Assembly (NCBI GenBank): GCA_040119125.1
Contig: JBEDTR010000017.1
Span: 248,001-312,000, forward strand
Length of the DNA stretch: 64,000 bases
Reading direction: 5' to 3'
From: Pacificitalea sp040119125
GTDB taxonomy: Bacteria; Pseudomonadota; Alphaproteobacteria; Rhodobacterales; Rhodobacteraceae
Position numbers and translations under genes: made by a program. The notes under the pieces were generated by a model. That model was given only the letters and a program-made list of their open reading frames with translations. It searched no databases and had not been told where the DNA came from. Below are positions 16,239 to 25,361 of the stretch, piece by piece (position 1 is the stretch's first letter; each line of letters opens with the position of its first letter).

Positions 16239-16771
16239 GGTTGCGCTGTAGCACGACGGTAGCCTGCCCGTGGGGTGGCGCTGCTTCGGCTGAGCGGGTG
16301 TGCTTTATGTCGGCCACGTTCCTCCCCGCTTTGAGGGTAGCGTGAGGGTGGCAAAGCGCCAGCCCGTGGGGACGGGCAGGCGCTCGCCCCGCGCCTTCGG
16401 CTTGTTCGGGGCGGTTGCGCTGTAGCACGACACTTGCGTGCCCGTGGGGTGGGCCTGCTGGGGTCGAGCGTGCGGTTTATGCCCGCGTCCCTCCCCGCTC
16501 CGAGGTCAGCGATGGTGGCAAAGCGCCAGCCCGGGGGGACGGGCAGGCGCTCGCCCATGCGCCCTGCGGGCTTCTTCATGGGCGGTTGCGTTCAGCACGA
16601 CGGTCGCCTGCCCGTGGCGCGGTGCGAATATTCCTGCGGCTTGCCGTCGCTGGTGTCTGACCTTGCCGCGCCGCGCATGCAGGCCTAGGTTCCGGCGAAA
16701 TCTCGCTCGGCTCAGCCGCGCTTCGTTGCAGCGCCCGGACCGGGTCAGACCTGCGGTCAGGAAGGATCACC

Positions 16772-17923
16772 ATGGCTCAGAAACGCTCCATTTTCGAGGA
16801 GGTCGACCCCTCCGCCGCGCCGGCTCCGCGTCAGGCGCAACCCGGTGCCATCGACCGACGGCAGAAGGGCTCGCGCCCAGCGGTGCGGATCTGGCTGATC
16901 GTGCTGTTTGCGATGGTGTTGGCGATGATCGTGATCGGCGGGCTGACGCGGCTGACCGATAGCGGGCTATCCATCGTCGAATGGGCGCCGGTCACCGGGG
17001 CGCTGCCGCCGATGGACGCCGCCGCGTGGCAGGGCGAATTCGAGGCCTATCAGCAGATTCCGCAATATCAGGAACTGAACCTCGGCATGACGCTGGCGGA
17101 GTTCAAACAGATCTACTGGTGGGAATGGAGCCACCGGCAATTGGGCCGCGCCGTCGGGCTGGTCTGGCTGCTGGGCTATCTGGGGCTGCTCATCACCGGC
17201 GCGATCCCCAATGGCTGGAAGGGTCGCTTGATCATCCCCGGTGTGCTTGGCGGGCTGCAGGGGGCAATCGGTTGGTGGATGGTGTCGTCGGGTCTGGGCG
17301 AGGGCATGGTGTCGGTCGCGTCCTACCGCCTGGCGGCGCATCTGGGTCTGGCCTTTGTCATCCTTGGCCTGATCGCATGGTATGTGTTCCGGCTGGCGCG
17401 GCCCGAGCGCGAGATCATGCAGGCCCGCCGCCTGCGCGAGCGCAAGCAATGGGGCATGAGCACCGGCCTGCTGCATCTGGCGTTTCTGCAAATCCTGCTG
17501 GGCGCGCTGGTCGCCGGGATCGACGCGGGGCGCACCTATATCGACTGGCCGCTGATGGCGGGCGGGTTTTTCCCGCCGGAACCGTTCGAGCTTCGCCCCC
17601 TGTGGCGCAACTTCTTCGAAGATCCCGGTCTGGTGCAATTCATCCACCGCATGACCGCCTATCTGCTGTTCATCTTTGGGCTGGTCGTGTGGCGGCGCGG
17701 GCGCAAATCGGCGCATCCGCGCACCCGCACGGCGTTTGACTGGATGGCGGTGGCGCTGTTCGGACAGGTGGTGCTGGGCATCGCCACGGTGATGCAGGCG
17801 GCGCAGATGCATATCGCGATCACCCATCAGCTGATGGCCGTGATCCTGTGGGTGTTGATCCTGCGGGCGCGGTTCCTGTCGGGCTATCCCGTCACCACTT
17901 CGATCCGGGAGGGCCGCGCATGA
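16772..17923 (+). CDS. ctaA: Haem A synthase (COX15/CtaA)
   Basis: Integral membrane protein oxidising haem O to haem A for aa3-type cytochrome oxidase. Length 383 aa with eight predicted membrane segments. Signature GGLTRLTDSGLSIVEWAPVT follows the first membrane helix (~residues 40-60). Conserved haem-ligand histidines lie in WWEWSHRQLGR, YRLAAHLGLAF, FIHRMTAYLLF and AITHQLMAV. GGAAGGAT lies just before the ATG. Its stop overlaps the next gene's ATG (ATGA), so the peptidase is translationally coupled to it. Confidence 0.95.
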   Translation: MAQKRSIFEEVDPSAAPAPRQAQPGAIDRRQKGSRPAVRIWLIVLFAMVLAMIVIGGLTRLTDSGLSIVEWAPVTGALPPMDAAAWQGEFEAYQQIPQYQELNLGMTLAEFKQIYWWEWSHRQLGRAVGLVWLLGYLGLLITGAIPNGWKGRLIIPGVLGGLQGAIGWWMVSSGLGEGMVSVASYRLAAHLGLAFVILGLIAWYVFRLARPEREIMQARRLRERKQWGMSTGLLHLAFLQILLGALVAGIDAGRTYIDWPLMAGGFFPPEPFELRPLWRNFFEDPGLVQFIHRMTAYLLFIFGLVVWRRGRKSAHPRTRTAFDWMAVALFGQVVLGIATVMQAAQMHIAITHQLMAVILWVLILRARFLSGYPVTTSIREGRA

Positions 17924-19422
17924 GCGCGCTTGACGATCTGATGGCCCATCAGCGCGAGACCGAAGCCCTGTCGCAGGTGCTGGAGCGGCTCGGCTGGGAT
18001 CAGGAAACGATGATGCCGCGCGGCAGTGGCGCCCAGCGGGCCGAGGAAATGGCCGGGTTGGAAACCGTCCTGCACGCGCGCCGCACCGATCCGCGGGTTG
18101 CCGATTGGCTGGAGCGCGCCCGCGCCGACGCCGCCCCCGGCGATGAGGTCTCCGCCGCGCGGCTGCGCCATATCCACCGCGACCACGCCCGTGCAACCAA
18201 GGTGCCTGCGCGATTGGCCGCACAGATCGCCCGCGTCACCTCTGTCGCGCAGGGCCGCTGGGCAGAGGCCCGCGCCGCCGAGGATGTCGCCGCCTTCGTG
18301 CCGGTGCTGGAGGAGGTGCTGGCGCTCAAGCGTGAGGAGGCCGACGCCATTGCCGCAGGTCATACCGGCGACACCGCGCGCGACCGCTACGACACGATGC
18401 TCGACGATTACGAGCCCGGCGCGACGGCGGCGGAGCTGGACGCGATGTTCGGCGCGCTGCGGCCGCGTCTGGTGGCGCTGCGCGACCGGGTGATGGGGGC
18501 GGCCTACCAACCGCGCGGCCTGAGCCGTGAGTTCGACGAGGCCGGGCAGATGACACTGGCCGCGGAGGTGGCGGGCGCGTTTGGCTATGACTTCAACCGC
18601 GGGCGGATCGACAAGGCGGTGCACCCGTTTTCCTCCGGGGCCGGCGACGATGTGCGCATCACCACCCGCACCAGCACCACAGACCCGTTCAACTGCCTCT
18701 ATTCGACGATCCACGAGGTCGGCCATGCCTGCTACGAGCAGAACATAGACCCGATGCACCGGCTGACCCCTCTGGGCAGGGGTGTGTCGATGGGGGTGCA
18801 TGAAAGCCAAAGCCGCATCTACGAAAACCAGCTTGGCCGCTCCGCCGCTTATACCGGCTGGCTGCATGGCCGCATGACGGAGCTCTTTGGCGATCTGGGC
18901 GTCGATGACCCTGAGGATTTCCACGGCACTGTGAACCGCGTCGGTCCCGGCCACATCCGCACCGAATCCGATGAGGTGCAGTATAATCTGCATGTGCTGC
19001 TGCGCTTTGATCTGGAACGCGAGATGGTCGCGGGACGGCTGGCGCCTGCCGATCTGGAGGAGGCTTGGAACACCCGGTTCGAGGCCGATTTCGGGGTGAC
19101 GGTGCCGCGCCCGAGCTTGGGCTGTTTGCAGGATGTGCATTGGTCCGTGGGGCTGTTTGGCTATTTTCCGACCTATTCGCTGGGCAATGTCTATGCGGGA
19201 TGTCTGCATGAGGCGCTGCGCCGCGACCTGCCGGATCTGGACACGCATCTGGCGGTAGGTGATCCGGGTCCGGCGGTGCGCTGGCTGAACACGCATGTGC
19301 AGCAATATGGCGGCCTGCGCCCCCCGCGCGACACCATCACGCGCGCCTGTGGCACCACCCCGGACGAAGGACCGCTGCTGGACTATATCGAGGCGAAGTT
19401 CGCGCGGATCTACAAGCTGTGA
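17920..19422 (+). CDS. Carboxypeptidase Taq (M32 family metallopeptidase)
   Basis: A 500-residue zinc carboxypeptidase of the M32 family, cytoplasmic, removing C-terminal residues with broad specificity. The zinc motif HExxH is in TIHEVGHACYEQN near residue 265. The downstream zinc-ligand helix is HESQSRIYENQLGRS, and the C-terminal family motifs SLGCLQDVHWSVGLFGYFP and YSLGNVYAG are present. The upstream half is largely helical. Its ATG lies inside the ctaA stop; an in-frame GTG farther upstream would overlap ctaA deeply and is rejected. Confidence 0.95.
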   Translation: MSALDDLMAHQRETEALSQVLERLGWDQETMMPRGSGAQRAEEMAGLETVLHARRTDPRVADWLERARADAAPGDEVSAARLRHIHRDHARATKVPARLAAQIARVTSVAQGRWAEARAAEDVAAFVPVLEEVLALKREEADAIAAGHTGDTARDRYDTMLDDYEPGATAAELDAMFGALRPRLVALRDRVMGAAYQPRGLSREFDEAGQMTLAAEVAGAFGYDFNRGRIDKAVHPFSSGAGDDVRITTRTSTTDPFNCLYSTIHEVGHACYEQNIDPMHRLTPLGRGVSMGVHESQSRIYENQLGRSAAYTGWLHGRMTELFGDLGVDDPEDFHGTVNRVGPGHIRTESDEVQYNLHVLLRFDLEREMVAGRLAPADLEEAWNTRFEADFGVTVPRPSLGCLQDVHWSVGLFGYFPTYSLGNVYAGCLHEALRRDLPDLDTHLAVGDPGPAVRWLNTHVQQYGGLRPPRDTITRACGTTPDEGPLLDYIEAKFARIYKL

Positions 19423-19423
19423 C

Positions 19424-19462
19424 GCCCTGCGGCCTCCGGCGGGAGTATTTGGCGCAGATCGA
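19424..19462. repeat. Probable dispersed intergenic element (GC hairpin with GGGAGTATTT tail)
   Basis: The stretch between the M32 gene and the next gene reads GGCCTCCGGCGGGAGTATTT plus flanks. I recall near-identical strings recurring between genes in Rhodobacteraceae chromosomes; the GCC-TCC-GGC core can fold as a short hairpin. Only one copy is present here, so the repeat nature rests on recollection, not on this sequence. Confidence 0.4.
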
Positions 19463-19474
19463 AGGAATGCGGGC

Positions 19475-20089
19475 ATGACGGCAGCGGATTTGGTGCCGGT
19501 GGTGATCCTTGCCGCCGGGCAATCGCGGCGAATGCGCGGGCGCGACAAGCTGCTGGAACCGCTGGGCGGTGTGGCGATCCTGCGTCGGCAGGCAGAGGCT
19601 GCGCTGTCGCTGGGCGTGCCGGTGATCGTCGCCCTGCCCCCTGCCCCGCATGCCCGTCACGAAGTGCTGGCCGATCTGCCGGTGGAGCGGCTGGAGGTGG
19701 CGGATGCCGCCGAGGGTCTGAGCCACAGCCTGCGCGCCGCCATTGCAGCGCTGCCCGAGGGCGCAGCAGGTGTCATGGTCATGCTGGGCGATCTGCCGGG
19801 CATCGGCGCGCCGGAACTGGCGGCCGTGCTGCGCGCCCGGCGCGACATGCCCATGGCGCAGGCGTGGCAAGGCGCGACCCAAGATGGCGGGCCGGGGCAT
19901 CCGATCCTGCTGGATGCGGCGTTATTTACGCAACTGGCCGAATTGACCGGCGACACTGGCGCCGGACCGCTGCTGCGCGCCCTGCCCGAAGGCGCACGGC
20001 ATCTGGTGCCCCTGCCCGGCCTGCGCGCGCGCCATGATCTGGACACGCCCGAGGATTGGGACACCTACCGCGCCGCGACCGGGCTTTAA
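19475..20089 (+). CDS. MobA/MocA-like nucleotidyltransferase
   Basis: A 204-residue NTP-transferase-fold protein. The nucleotide-binding signature LAAGQSRRMRGRDKLLEPLG sits at the N-terminus; the metal-binding MVMLGDLPG is near residue 105; GGPGHPILL and HDLDTPEDW follow. This pattern matches MocA-type CTP:molybdopterin cytidylyltransferases, which mature molybdenum cofactor for xanthine-oxidase-family enzymes. No molybdoenzyme genes are nearby, so the substrate is inferred from the family only. Convergent with selO. Confidence 0.85.
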   Translation: MTAADLVPVVILAAGQSRRMRGRDKLLEPLGGVAILRRQAEAALSLGVPVIVALPPAPHARHEVLADLPVERLEVADAAEGLSHSLRAAIAALPEGAAGVMVMLGDLPGIGAPELAAVLRARRDMPMAQAWQGATQDGGPGHPILLDAALFTQLAELTGDTGAGPLLRALPEGARHLVPLPGLRARHDLDTPEDWDTYRAATGL

Positions 20090-20111
20090 GGGCCGTGTTC
20101 AGGTGCCGCGT

Positions 20112-21563
20112 TCAGGTGCCGCAGAAGGTCTGGCGCACCAGTTCCGATTGCAGGGGCGGGTTGCGCAGATCGGCGGTGCCCGGTGCCGGATCAAAGGGAC
20201 CCGCCAGCGCCTGCGCCAGTCGCTCCGCCGGGGCGAGATCGCCTTCGACTGCTGCCACGATAGCCTGTTCGATCCGGTGATTGCGTGGGATCAGCGCGGG
20301 ATTGGTGGCGCGCATCCGGGCATGGGGATCGCTTTGCGCCGCAAGACGCGCCTGCCAGCGCGCGGACCACGCGTCGAACCGGGTCGGGTCCAGAAACTGG
20401 TCGCGCGGATCGGCGGCGCCTGCGCCATCGCTTTCGGCCAGCGCGCGGAAGGTATTGGTGAAATCCGCGCGTTCTTCGGCCATCAGGGTCATCAGATCGG
20501 AAATCAGCACCAGATCGCCGTCATCCTCGCTATCGGGCGCGATCCCCAGCTTGGCGCGGAATTCGGCCATATAGGCTGTCTGGAACCGCGCGGCGAACCC
20601 ATCGACGGCCTCCTGTGCCTGCGCGATGGCGGCGTCGCGATCCTCGCCCATGATCGGCAACAGGGCGGTGGCGAGCTGCGCCAGATTCCACGCCGCGATT
20701 TCGGGCTGACGGTTATAGGCGTAGCGGCCATAGTGATCGATGGAGGAAAACACCTGCTCCGGCACATAGGTGTCCATGAAGGCACAGGGGCCGTAATCGA
20801 TGGTTTCCCCCGCGATCCCGCAATTGTCGGTATTCATCACGCCGTGGATGAAGCCCACCCCCATCCAGCGGGCCAGCAGCGCCGCCTGTGCACCGATCAC
20901 CGCATCAAGCAGGCCCAGCGCGCCATCGGCCTGCGGATAGTGCCGGGCAATGACGTGATCGGTCAGCAGGCGCAGCGCATCATTGTCGCCCCGCGCGGCA
21001 AAGAACTGGAATGTGCCCACACGGATGTGGCTGGCGGCGACACGGGTGAGGATGGCTCCGGGCAAGCCGCGTTCGCGCTGCACCGTCTCACCCGTCGCTA
21101 TGGCGGCCAGCGCACGAGTGGTGGGGATGCCTTGCGCGGCCATGGCCTCGGACACGATATATTCGCGCAGGACCGGCCCCAGCCATGCGCGCCCATCGCC
21201 ATTGCGGCTGTATGGCGTGCGGCCCGACCCTTTGAGTTGCAGATCGCGGCGGCGGCCTGCCGTATCGACGATCTCGCCCAGCAGGATGGCGCGGCCATCG
21301 CCCAGCTGCGGCGACCAGCCGCCGAACTGATGCCCGGCATAGGCTTGGGCCAGCGGATCGGCGCCTTCGGGCACCGTGTTGCCAGCCAGCACCTGCACCC
21401 CGTCCGCCCCGCGCAATGCGTCCGGGTCGAGCCGAAGCTCGCGCGCCAGCGCATCGTTGAGCATCAAGAGCCGGGGCGCGGCCACGGGAGTCGGCGCCAT
21501 CCGCGCGTGGAAGCGCTGCGGCAGGGCGGCGTACGTATTGTCGAATGGGAAATGCAGGGTCAT
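20112..21563 (-). CDS. selO: SelO/YdiU protein adenylyltransferase
   Basis: Pseudokinase-fold enzyme that transfers AMP to Ser/Thr/Tyr residues of proteins and is linked to redox stress. The 483-residue protein has the family motifs YAGHQFGGWSPQLGDGRA (~residue 75), the lysine-containing LQLKGSGRTPYSRNGDGRA, RVAASHIRVGTFQFF, and GVMNTDNCGIAGETIDYGPC with the metal-binding Asn/Asp. The C-terminus ends in FCGT, where many eukaryotic homologues have selenocysteine. Start is the single good ATG. Separate from its neighbours. Confidence 0.95.
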   Translation of the reverse strand: MTLHFPFDNTYAALPQRFHARMAPTPVAAPRLLMLNDALARELRLDPDALRGADGVQVLAGNTVPEGADPLAQAYAGHQFGGWSPQLGDGRAILLGEIVDTAGRRRDLQLKGSGRTPYSRNGDGRAWLGPVLREYIVSEAMAAQGIPTTRALAAIATGETVQRERGLPGAILTRVAASHIRVGTFQFFAARGDNDALRLLTDHVIARHYPQADGALGLLDAVIGAQAALLARWMGVGFIHGVMNTDNCGIAGETIDYGPCAFMDTYVPEQVFSSIDHYGRYAYNRQPEIAAWNLAQLATALLPIMGEDRDAAIAQAQEAVDGFAARFQTAYMAEFRAKLGIAPDSEDDGDLVLISDLMTLMAEERADFTNTFRALAESDGAGAADPRDQFLDPTRFDAWSARWQARLAAQSDPHARMRATNPALIPRNHRIEQAIVAAVEGDLAPAERLAQALAGPFDPAPGTADLRNPPLQSELVRQTFCGT

Positions 21564-21614
21564 GCCCCTCAGATAGGCCGCCCGCGCGCCGGCGTCACCC
21601 CGCCCCGGCGGAAA

Positions 21615-23303
21615 TCAGCTATGTTCCTCGGCGGCGGTGTCGGCGAGCGCGCGATTATAGGCGCGCAGGGCATCGACATAGAACAGCGCGCCCATTAACT
21701 CCGCCGCGCTGCCATCAGCGGCGGGAACCACGACGGGCAGGAACGGCTGGCGGCCATCGTCGAACATCGGCATTGCCACTTCCAGCGTGGCCGAGGGGGC
21801 GATGTGAATACCGGCCTCGATCAATTCGGTGCAGGTGGCTTCCGGCGCCGCGCGCGGACTGTCCTTGGACCGCATCACCACCGCCGCGGAATGGAGCGAG
21901 AGCAGATAGCTTTGTGGACCGGCGGCGACATGGACGCCGCGGCGTTCCAGCTGCGTCAGGAAGAACGAGCGATCCACCAAGCGGCTGGCCAGCGCGGTCG
22001 ACAGCGACACCGCCACCATCACCGCCAGCCCGGTCTGCCAGTCGCCCGTCAGTTCGAACACAATGAGCGTGGTGGAAATCGGTGCCCCCAGCACCGCTGC
22101 CGCCACCGCGCCCATCCCCGCCAGCGCATAGAGCGTGGCATTGCCCGAAACCGTCGGAAAGATCGGCGTGGCAATCAGCCCGAATGTCAGCCCCACCAAT
22201 GCGCCTAGCATCAACGAGGGCGAAAACACCCCGCCGCCCATGCGCCCCGCCATGGTGATTGACACGGCGATGACCTTGATGACCGCGAACACCATCGCTT
22301 CGTGCAGCAGGAGCGAACCGGTGAGCGCGGCAGAGGTCGTCTCATACCCCACGCCGATGATATGCGGGAAAAAGATCGCGATACCGCCGAGCAGCCCGCC
22401 CGCCACCGCAGGCCGCGCCCAGCGCGGCAGTCGCAGCCATGCCTGCACCCGGTCGGCGACATTTTCGGCCATGAAGATACCGCGCATCAGCACCACCGCC
22501 GCCAGCCCGCAGACCAGCCCGAGGATCAGGAACGCCGGCAATTCGACGTAGAACCCCAGCACGTTATTGTCGGGCAGGCTGAATTCCGTGACATCGCCGA
22601 ATTCCAGCCGCGAGATCACCGTGCCGGAGACCGAGGCAATGACAATGGGCGCAAAGGCATGGACCGCGAAATGGCGCAGCACGACCTCTAGCGCGAACAG
22701 CGCCCCGGCGATGGGCGCGTTGAAGCTGGCCGAGACCGCCGCCGCCACCGCACATCCCAGCAGATCGCGCCCATGGATGCCATCGGCATGGATGCGGTTG
22801 CTGACCCATGTCGCCATCACCCCCGCCATATGCACGACCGGACCTTCGCGCCCTGTCGAGCCGCCCGAGGACAGGGTGATGAGCGAGGCCAGCATGGAGG
22901 CGACACCGGCGCGACGCTCGACCCGGCCTTCGCGCAGGGCCGCGCCTTCGATCACATCGGCGACCGAGCGCACACGCCCATCGGGGGTAAACCGGTTGAG
23001 GATCAGCCCAACCGCCAGCCCGCCCAATATCGGCAGGATCAAAATCCACCACCATGGCAGGGTTTCGGCAAAGGTGTGCAAGGCGCGGGGGTCATCGACG
23101 CCATAGAACAATTTCTGCAACGCGGTGATGGCGTTGCGAAAGCTCAACGCGGCAAAGCCCGCGACGATGCCGATCATCAGGGCGATGAACCAGAACTGGA
23201 TCTGCGAAGGCCCTTCGCGCAGCAGCAGCGTCCATGTGGCCGCGCCTTGGGCACGGGCCTGTGTCCAGCCCTGACGCCAGATCGGTGTCTGTTTTTCGGC
23301 CAT
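21615..23303 (-). CDS. ClC-family chloride channel/antiporter with C-terminal CBS region
   Basis: A 562-residue integral membrane protein. The selectivity-filter loops are present: GSGGSTGREGP (gating Glu in GREGP, ~residue 155), GGVFSPSLMLGALVG (~residue 355), and a third loop around YALAGMGAVAAAVLGAPIS. After ~residue 440 the protein is soluble, with partial CBS-domain character (AAPEATCTELIEAGIHIAPSA). Whether it is a channel or a H+/Cl- exchanger cannot be settled by eye. No partner genes. Confidence 0.93.
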   Translation of the reverse strand: MAEKQTPIWRQGWTQARAQGAATWTLLLREGPSQIQFWFIALMIGIVAGFAALSFRNAITALQKLFYGVDDPRALHTFAETLPWWWILILPILGGLAVGLILNRFTPDGRVRSVADVIEGAALREGRVERRAGVASMLASLITLSSGGSTGREGPVVHMAGVMATWVSNRIHADGIHGRDLLGCAVAAAVSASFNAPIAGALFALEVVLRHFAVHAFAPIVIASVSGTVISRLEFGDVTEFSLPDNNVLGFYVELPAFLILGLVCGLAAVVLMRGIFMAENVADRVQAWLRLPRWARPAVAGGLLGGIAIFFPHIIGVGYETTSAALTGSLLLHEAMVFAVIKVIAVSITMAGRMGGGVFSPSLMLGALVGLTFGLIATPIFPTVSGNATLYALAGMGAVAAAVLGAPISTTLIVFELTGDWQTGLAVMVAVSLSTALASRLVDRSFFLTQLERRGVHVAAGPQSYLLSLHSAAVVMRSKDSPRAAPEATCTELIEAGIHIAPSATLEVAMPMFDDGRQPFLPVVVPAADGSAAELMGALFYVDALRAYNRALADTAAEEHS

Positions 23304-23516
23304 GCCCGAAGGCTCCTCGCCCTGCCCCGTCGCGGCCAGCGCGCTTCGCCGATGAGCGGGGCGAAGGCGTGGTTGCCGCAGGGTCTAGGGGATCGGCCGC
23401 GTCGCGCCAAGGGTGAAAGCCGGACTTTCAGCCCGCCGGGCTATCTCCTATTCTGCACGGCGGCTGCGGCCCGGTGGTGGGTCCGGGCGGGCGGCAAAGC
23501 AATGAGGAGCAGCGGC

Positions 23517-25118
23517 ATGGACGGAGCGAGCGAAACGCGGAGCACGCAGAACGGCGGCTCAGAGCTGGGCGGCACAACGGGTGGCGACCCAAAGGTGGAT
23601 GCGCCGAATGCGGGGTCGAAGGCCGTTCCGACCGCGCAGACTATGCCAACGCCACGCTCACCTGCGGGCCGCGCGGACAATTCAGGGGACGGGACTGCGC
23701 CCTCTGGCCATGCGCCCTCTGGCCAGATGGACCCGGCGCGCGCGGCGCTGTTTGACGATCTTGCCCGCCGGTTCGGCCCCCGTTTCAGCCAGCGCCCAGC
23801 CGATTTGGCCGCCCATGGCACCAACGAGTCGCATTTCGCGGACATGCCCCCCGAGGCCGTGATCTACCCCGAAACCACGCAGGAGGTGTCCGACATCCTG
23901 CGGGCCTGTCATGCCGCCCGCTGTCCGGTGATCGGCTGGGGGGCGGGCACGTCGCTTGAAGGTCATGCGCTCGCGGTGGCGGGCGGACTTTGCGTCGATT
24001 TCGCGCGGATGACCCGCGTGATTGAGGTCAATGATGCCGACATGGATGTGCGGGTGCAGCCGGGCCTGACCCGCGAGGCGCTGAATACCGAGTTGCGCGC
24101 GACGGGGTTGTTTTTCCCGGTCGATCCCGGTGCCAATGCGACGCTGGGCGGGATGGCGGCGACGCGGGCCTCGGGCACGACGGCAGTGCGCTACGGCACC
24201 ATGCGCGACAATGTGCTGGGGCTGGAGGCCGTGCTGGCCGATGGCACGATCATCCGCACCGGCACGCGGGCGCGCAAATCCTCCGCCGGCTATGACCTGA
24301 CCGGGCTGCTGGTGGGGTCCGAAGGGACGCTGGCGCTGATCACCGAGCTGACCTTGCGCCTGCAGGGCCAGCCAGAGGCCATCACAGCGGCGGTGTGCGG
24401 GTTTGACCGGATGCGCGACGCGGTGGATTGCGTGATCGCCACCATCCAGCTGGGCATTCCCATGGCGCGGATCGAATTCATCGACGCCGAAAGCGTCGCG
24501 GCCTGCAACGCGCGCTCTGGCCTTGATTTCCCGCGGCGGCCGCATCTGATGGTGGAATTCCACGGCTCCGAGACCTCCGCCGCCGAGGATGCCGAGCGGT
24601 TCGGGGAGCTTGTCGGCGATCTGGGCGGATCGGATTTCCAATGGGCAAAGCAGCCCGAAGCACGCAACAAGCTGTGGCAAATGCGGCATGAGGCCTATTG
24701 GGCGATCCTTGCCTCCCGCCCCGGCGCGCGCGGCGTGGTGACCGATCTTTGCGTGCCGATTTCACGGCTGGCGGAGGCGGTGGAGGAAACCCGCGCCGAT
24801 ATCGACGCCTCCGGCATCCCCGGCCCGATCCTGGGCCATGTGGGGGACGGCAATTTCCACGCCATCCTGCTGATTGATCCCGACCGCCCCGAGGAAAAGC
24901 GCATCGCGTTGGATCTGTCGCACCGGATGGTGGAGCGCGCGCTGCGAATGGGCGGCACCGCCACGGGCGAACATGGGGTTGGCATCGGCAAACGCGGCTA
25001 CATGGAGGCCGAGCACGGCGCGGGCTGGCAGGTGATGGGCGCGATCAAACAGGCGCTCGACCCGCTGAACCTGATGAACCCCGGCAAGCTGGTGCCCGAC
25101 GCGGACCCGCAGGGGTGA
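23517..25118 (+). CDS. FAD-linked oxidase, D-lactate dehydrogenase (cytochrome)/GlcD-like
   Basis: Flavoprotein that probably oxidises D-lactate or another 2-hydroxy acid to the keto acid. The FAD_binding_4 domain has YPETTQEVSDILRAC, VIGWGAGTSLEGHALA, and DPGANATLGGMAATRASGT. The FAD-oxidase C domain has GHVGDGNFHAIL, TGEHGVGIGKRGYMEAEHG and a standard end. ATG 23517 has GAGGAG upstream. It would give ~65 low-complexity Gly/Thr/Pro residues before the domain; ATG 23727 would remove them (463 aa, nearer the usual ~460-480). No iron-sulfur GlcF partner is adjacent. Confidence 0.9.
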   Translation: MDGASETRSTQNGGSELGGTTGGDPKVDAPNAGSKAVPTAQTMPTPRSPAGRADNSGDGTAPSGHAPSGQMDPARAALFDDLARRFGPRFSQRPADLAAHGTNESHFADMPPEAVIYPETTQEVSDILRACHAARCPVIGWGAGTSLEGHALAVAGGLCVDFARMTRVIEVNDADMDVRVQPGLTREALNTELRATGLFFPVDPGANATLGGMAATRASGTTAVRYGTMRDNVLGLEAVLADGTIIRTGTRARKSSAGYDLTGLLVGSEGTLALITELTLRLQGQPEAITAAVCGFDRMRDAVDCVIATIQLGIPMARIEFIDAESVAACNARSGLDFPRRPHLMVEFHGSETSAAEDAERFGELVGDLGGSDFQWAKQPEARNKLWQMRHEAYWAILASRPGARGVVTDLCVPISRLAEAVEETRADIDASGIPGPILGHVGDGNFHAILLIDPDRPEEKRIALDLSHRMVERALRMGGTATGEHGVGIGKRGYMEAEHGAGWQVMGAIKQALDPLNLMNPGKLVPDADPQG

Positions 25119-25361
25119 TTGGACGGACACTGCGCACCAGCCCTGCGTCGGGACCTGAGGGCGAGGCGCAAGCGCGATCAAGGCGCGCTTCGGGGGTTGG
25201 TTGCTGAGGGTCGCGACCTCGGGCGCTTTCGTTGGACCGGGGCTCCGTCACGGCGCGGGCCTTTGCGATCCGCCGTGACCAGAGCTGCGCCATATTCTTC
25301 GTGCGCCCTCGGAACCAAACGGGCTGCGACGCGCTCTCTCGGTAACAATGAGGAGAGCTTT

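Larger units (their letters stand above)
15772..16640. repeat. Tandem array of about five ~175-bp structured repeats
   Basis: A recurring block opens with GCC(C/T)GTGG at 15777, 15911, 16088, 16266, 16440 and 16610, giving periods of 134, 177, 178, 174 and 170 bp; the first unit is short and diverged and the last is a stub. Each full unit has, in order, a TGGCGCTGC / GCGGGTGTGCTTTATG segment, CCTCCCCGCTT, a long hairpin and a nested hairpin before the next unit. Arms of the nested hairpin change together between units (see next entries). Open frames across the array on the minus strand are proline/arginine-rich and collapse at unit junctions, so I regard them as non-coding. It fills the whole gap between trmJ and ctaA. 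Confidence 0.9.

Noticed and set aside
16127..16579. Arg/Pro-rich minus-strand open frames over the repeat array
   Set aside because: They change frame between units, have no consistent start or Shine-Dalgarno sequence and read through hairpin arms; better explained as non-coding repeats.
15772..16640. CRISPR array
   Set aside because: Repeats are ~175 bp and contiguous, without ~30-bp repeats alternating with unique spacers, and no cas genes are in the window.
17884..19548. Minus-strand 554-codon open frame across the M32 peptidase gene
   Set aside because: Shadow of the peptidase gene; no recognisable domain and it overlaps three well-supported plus-strand genes.
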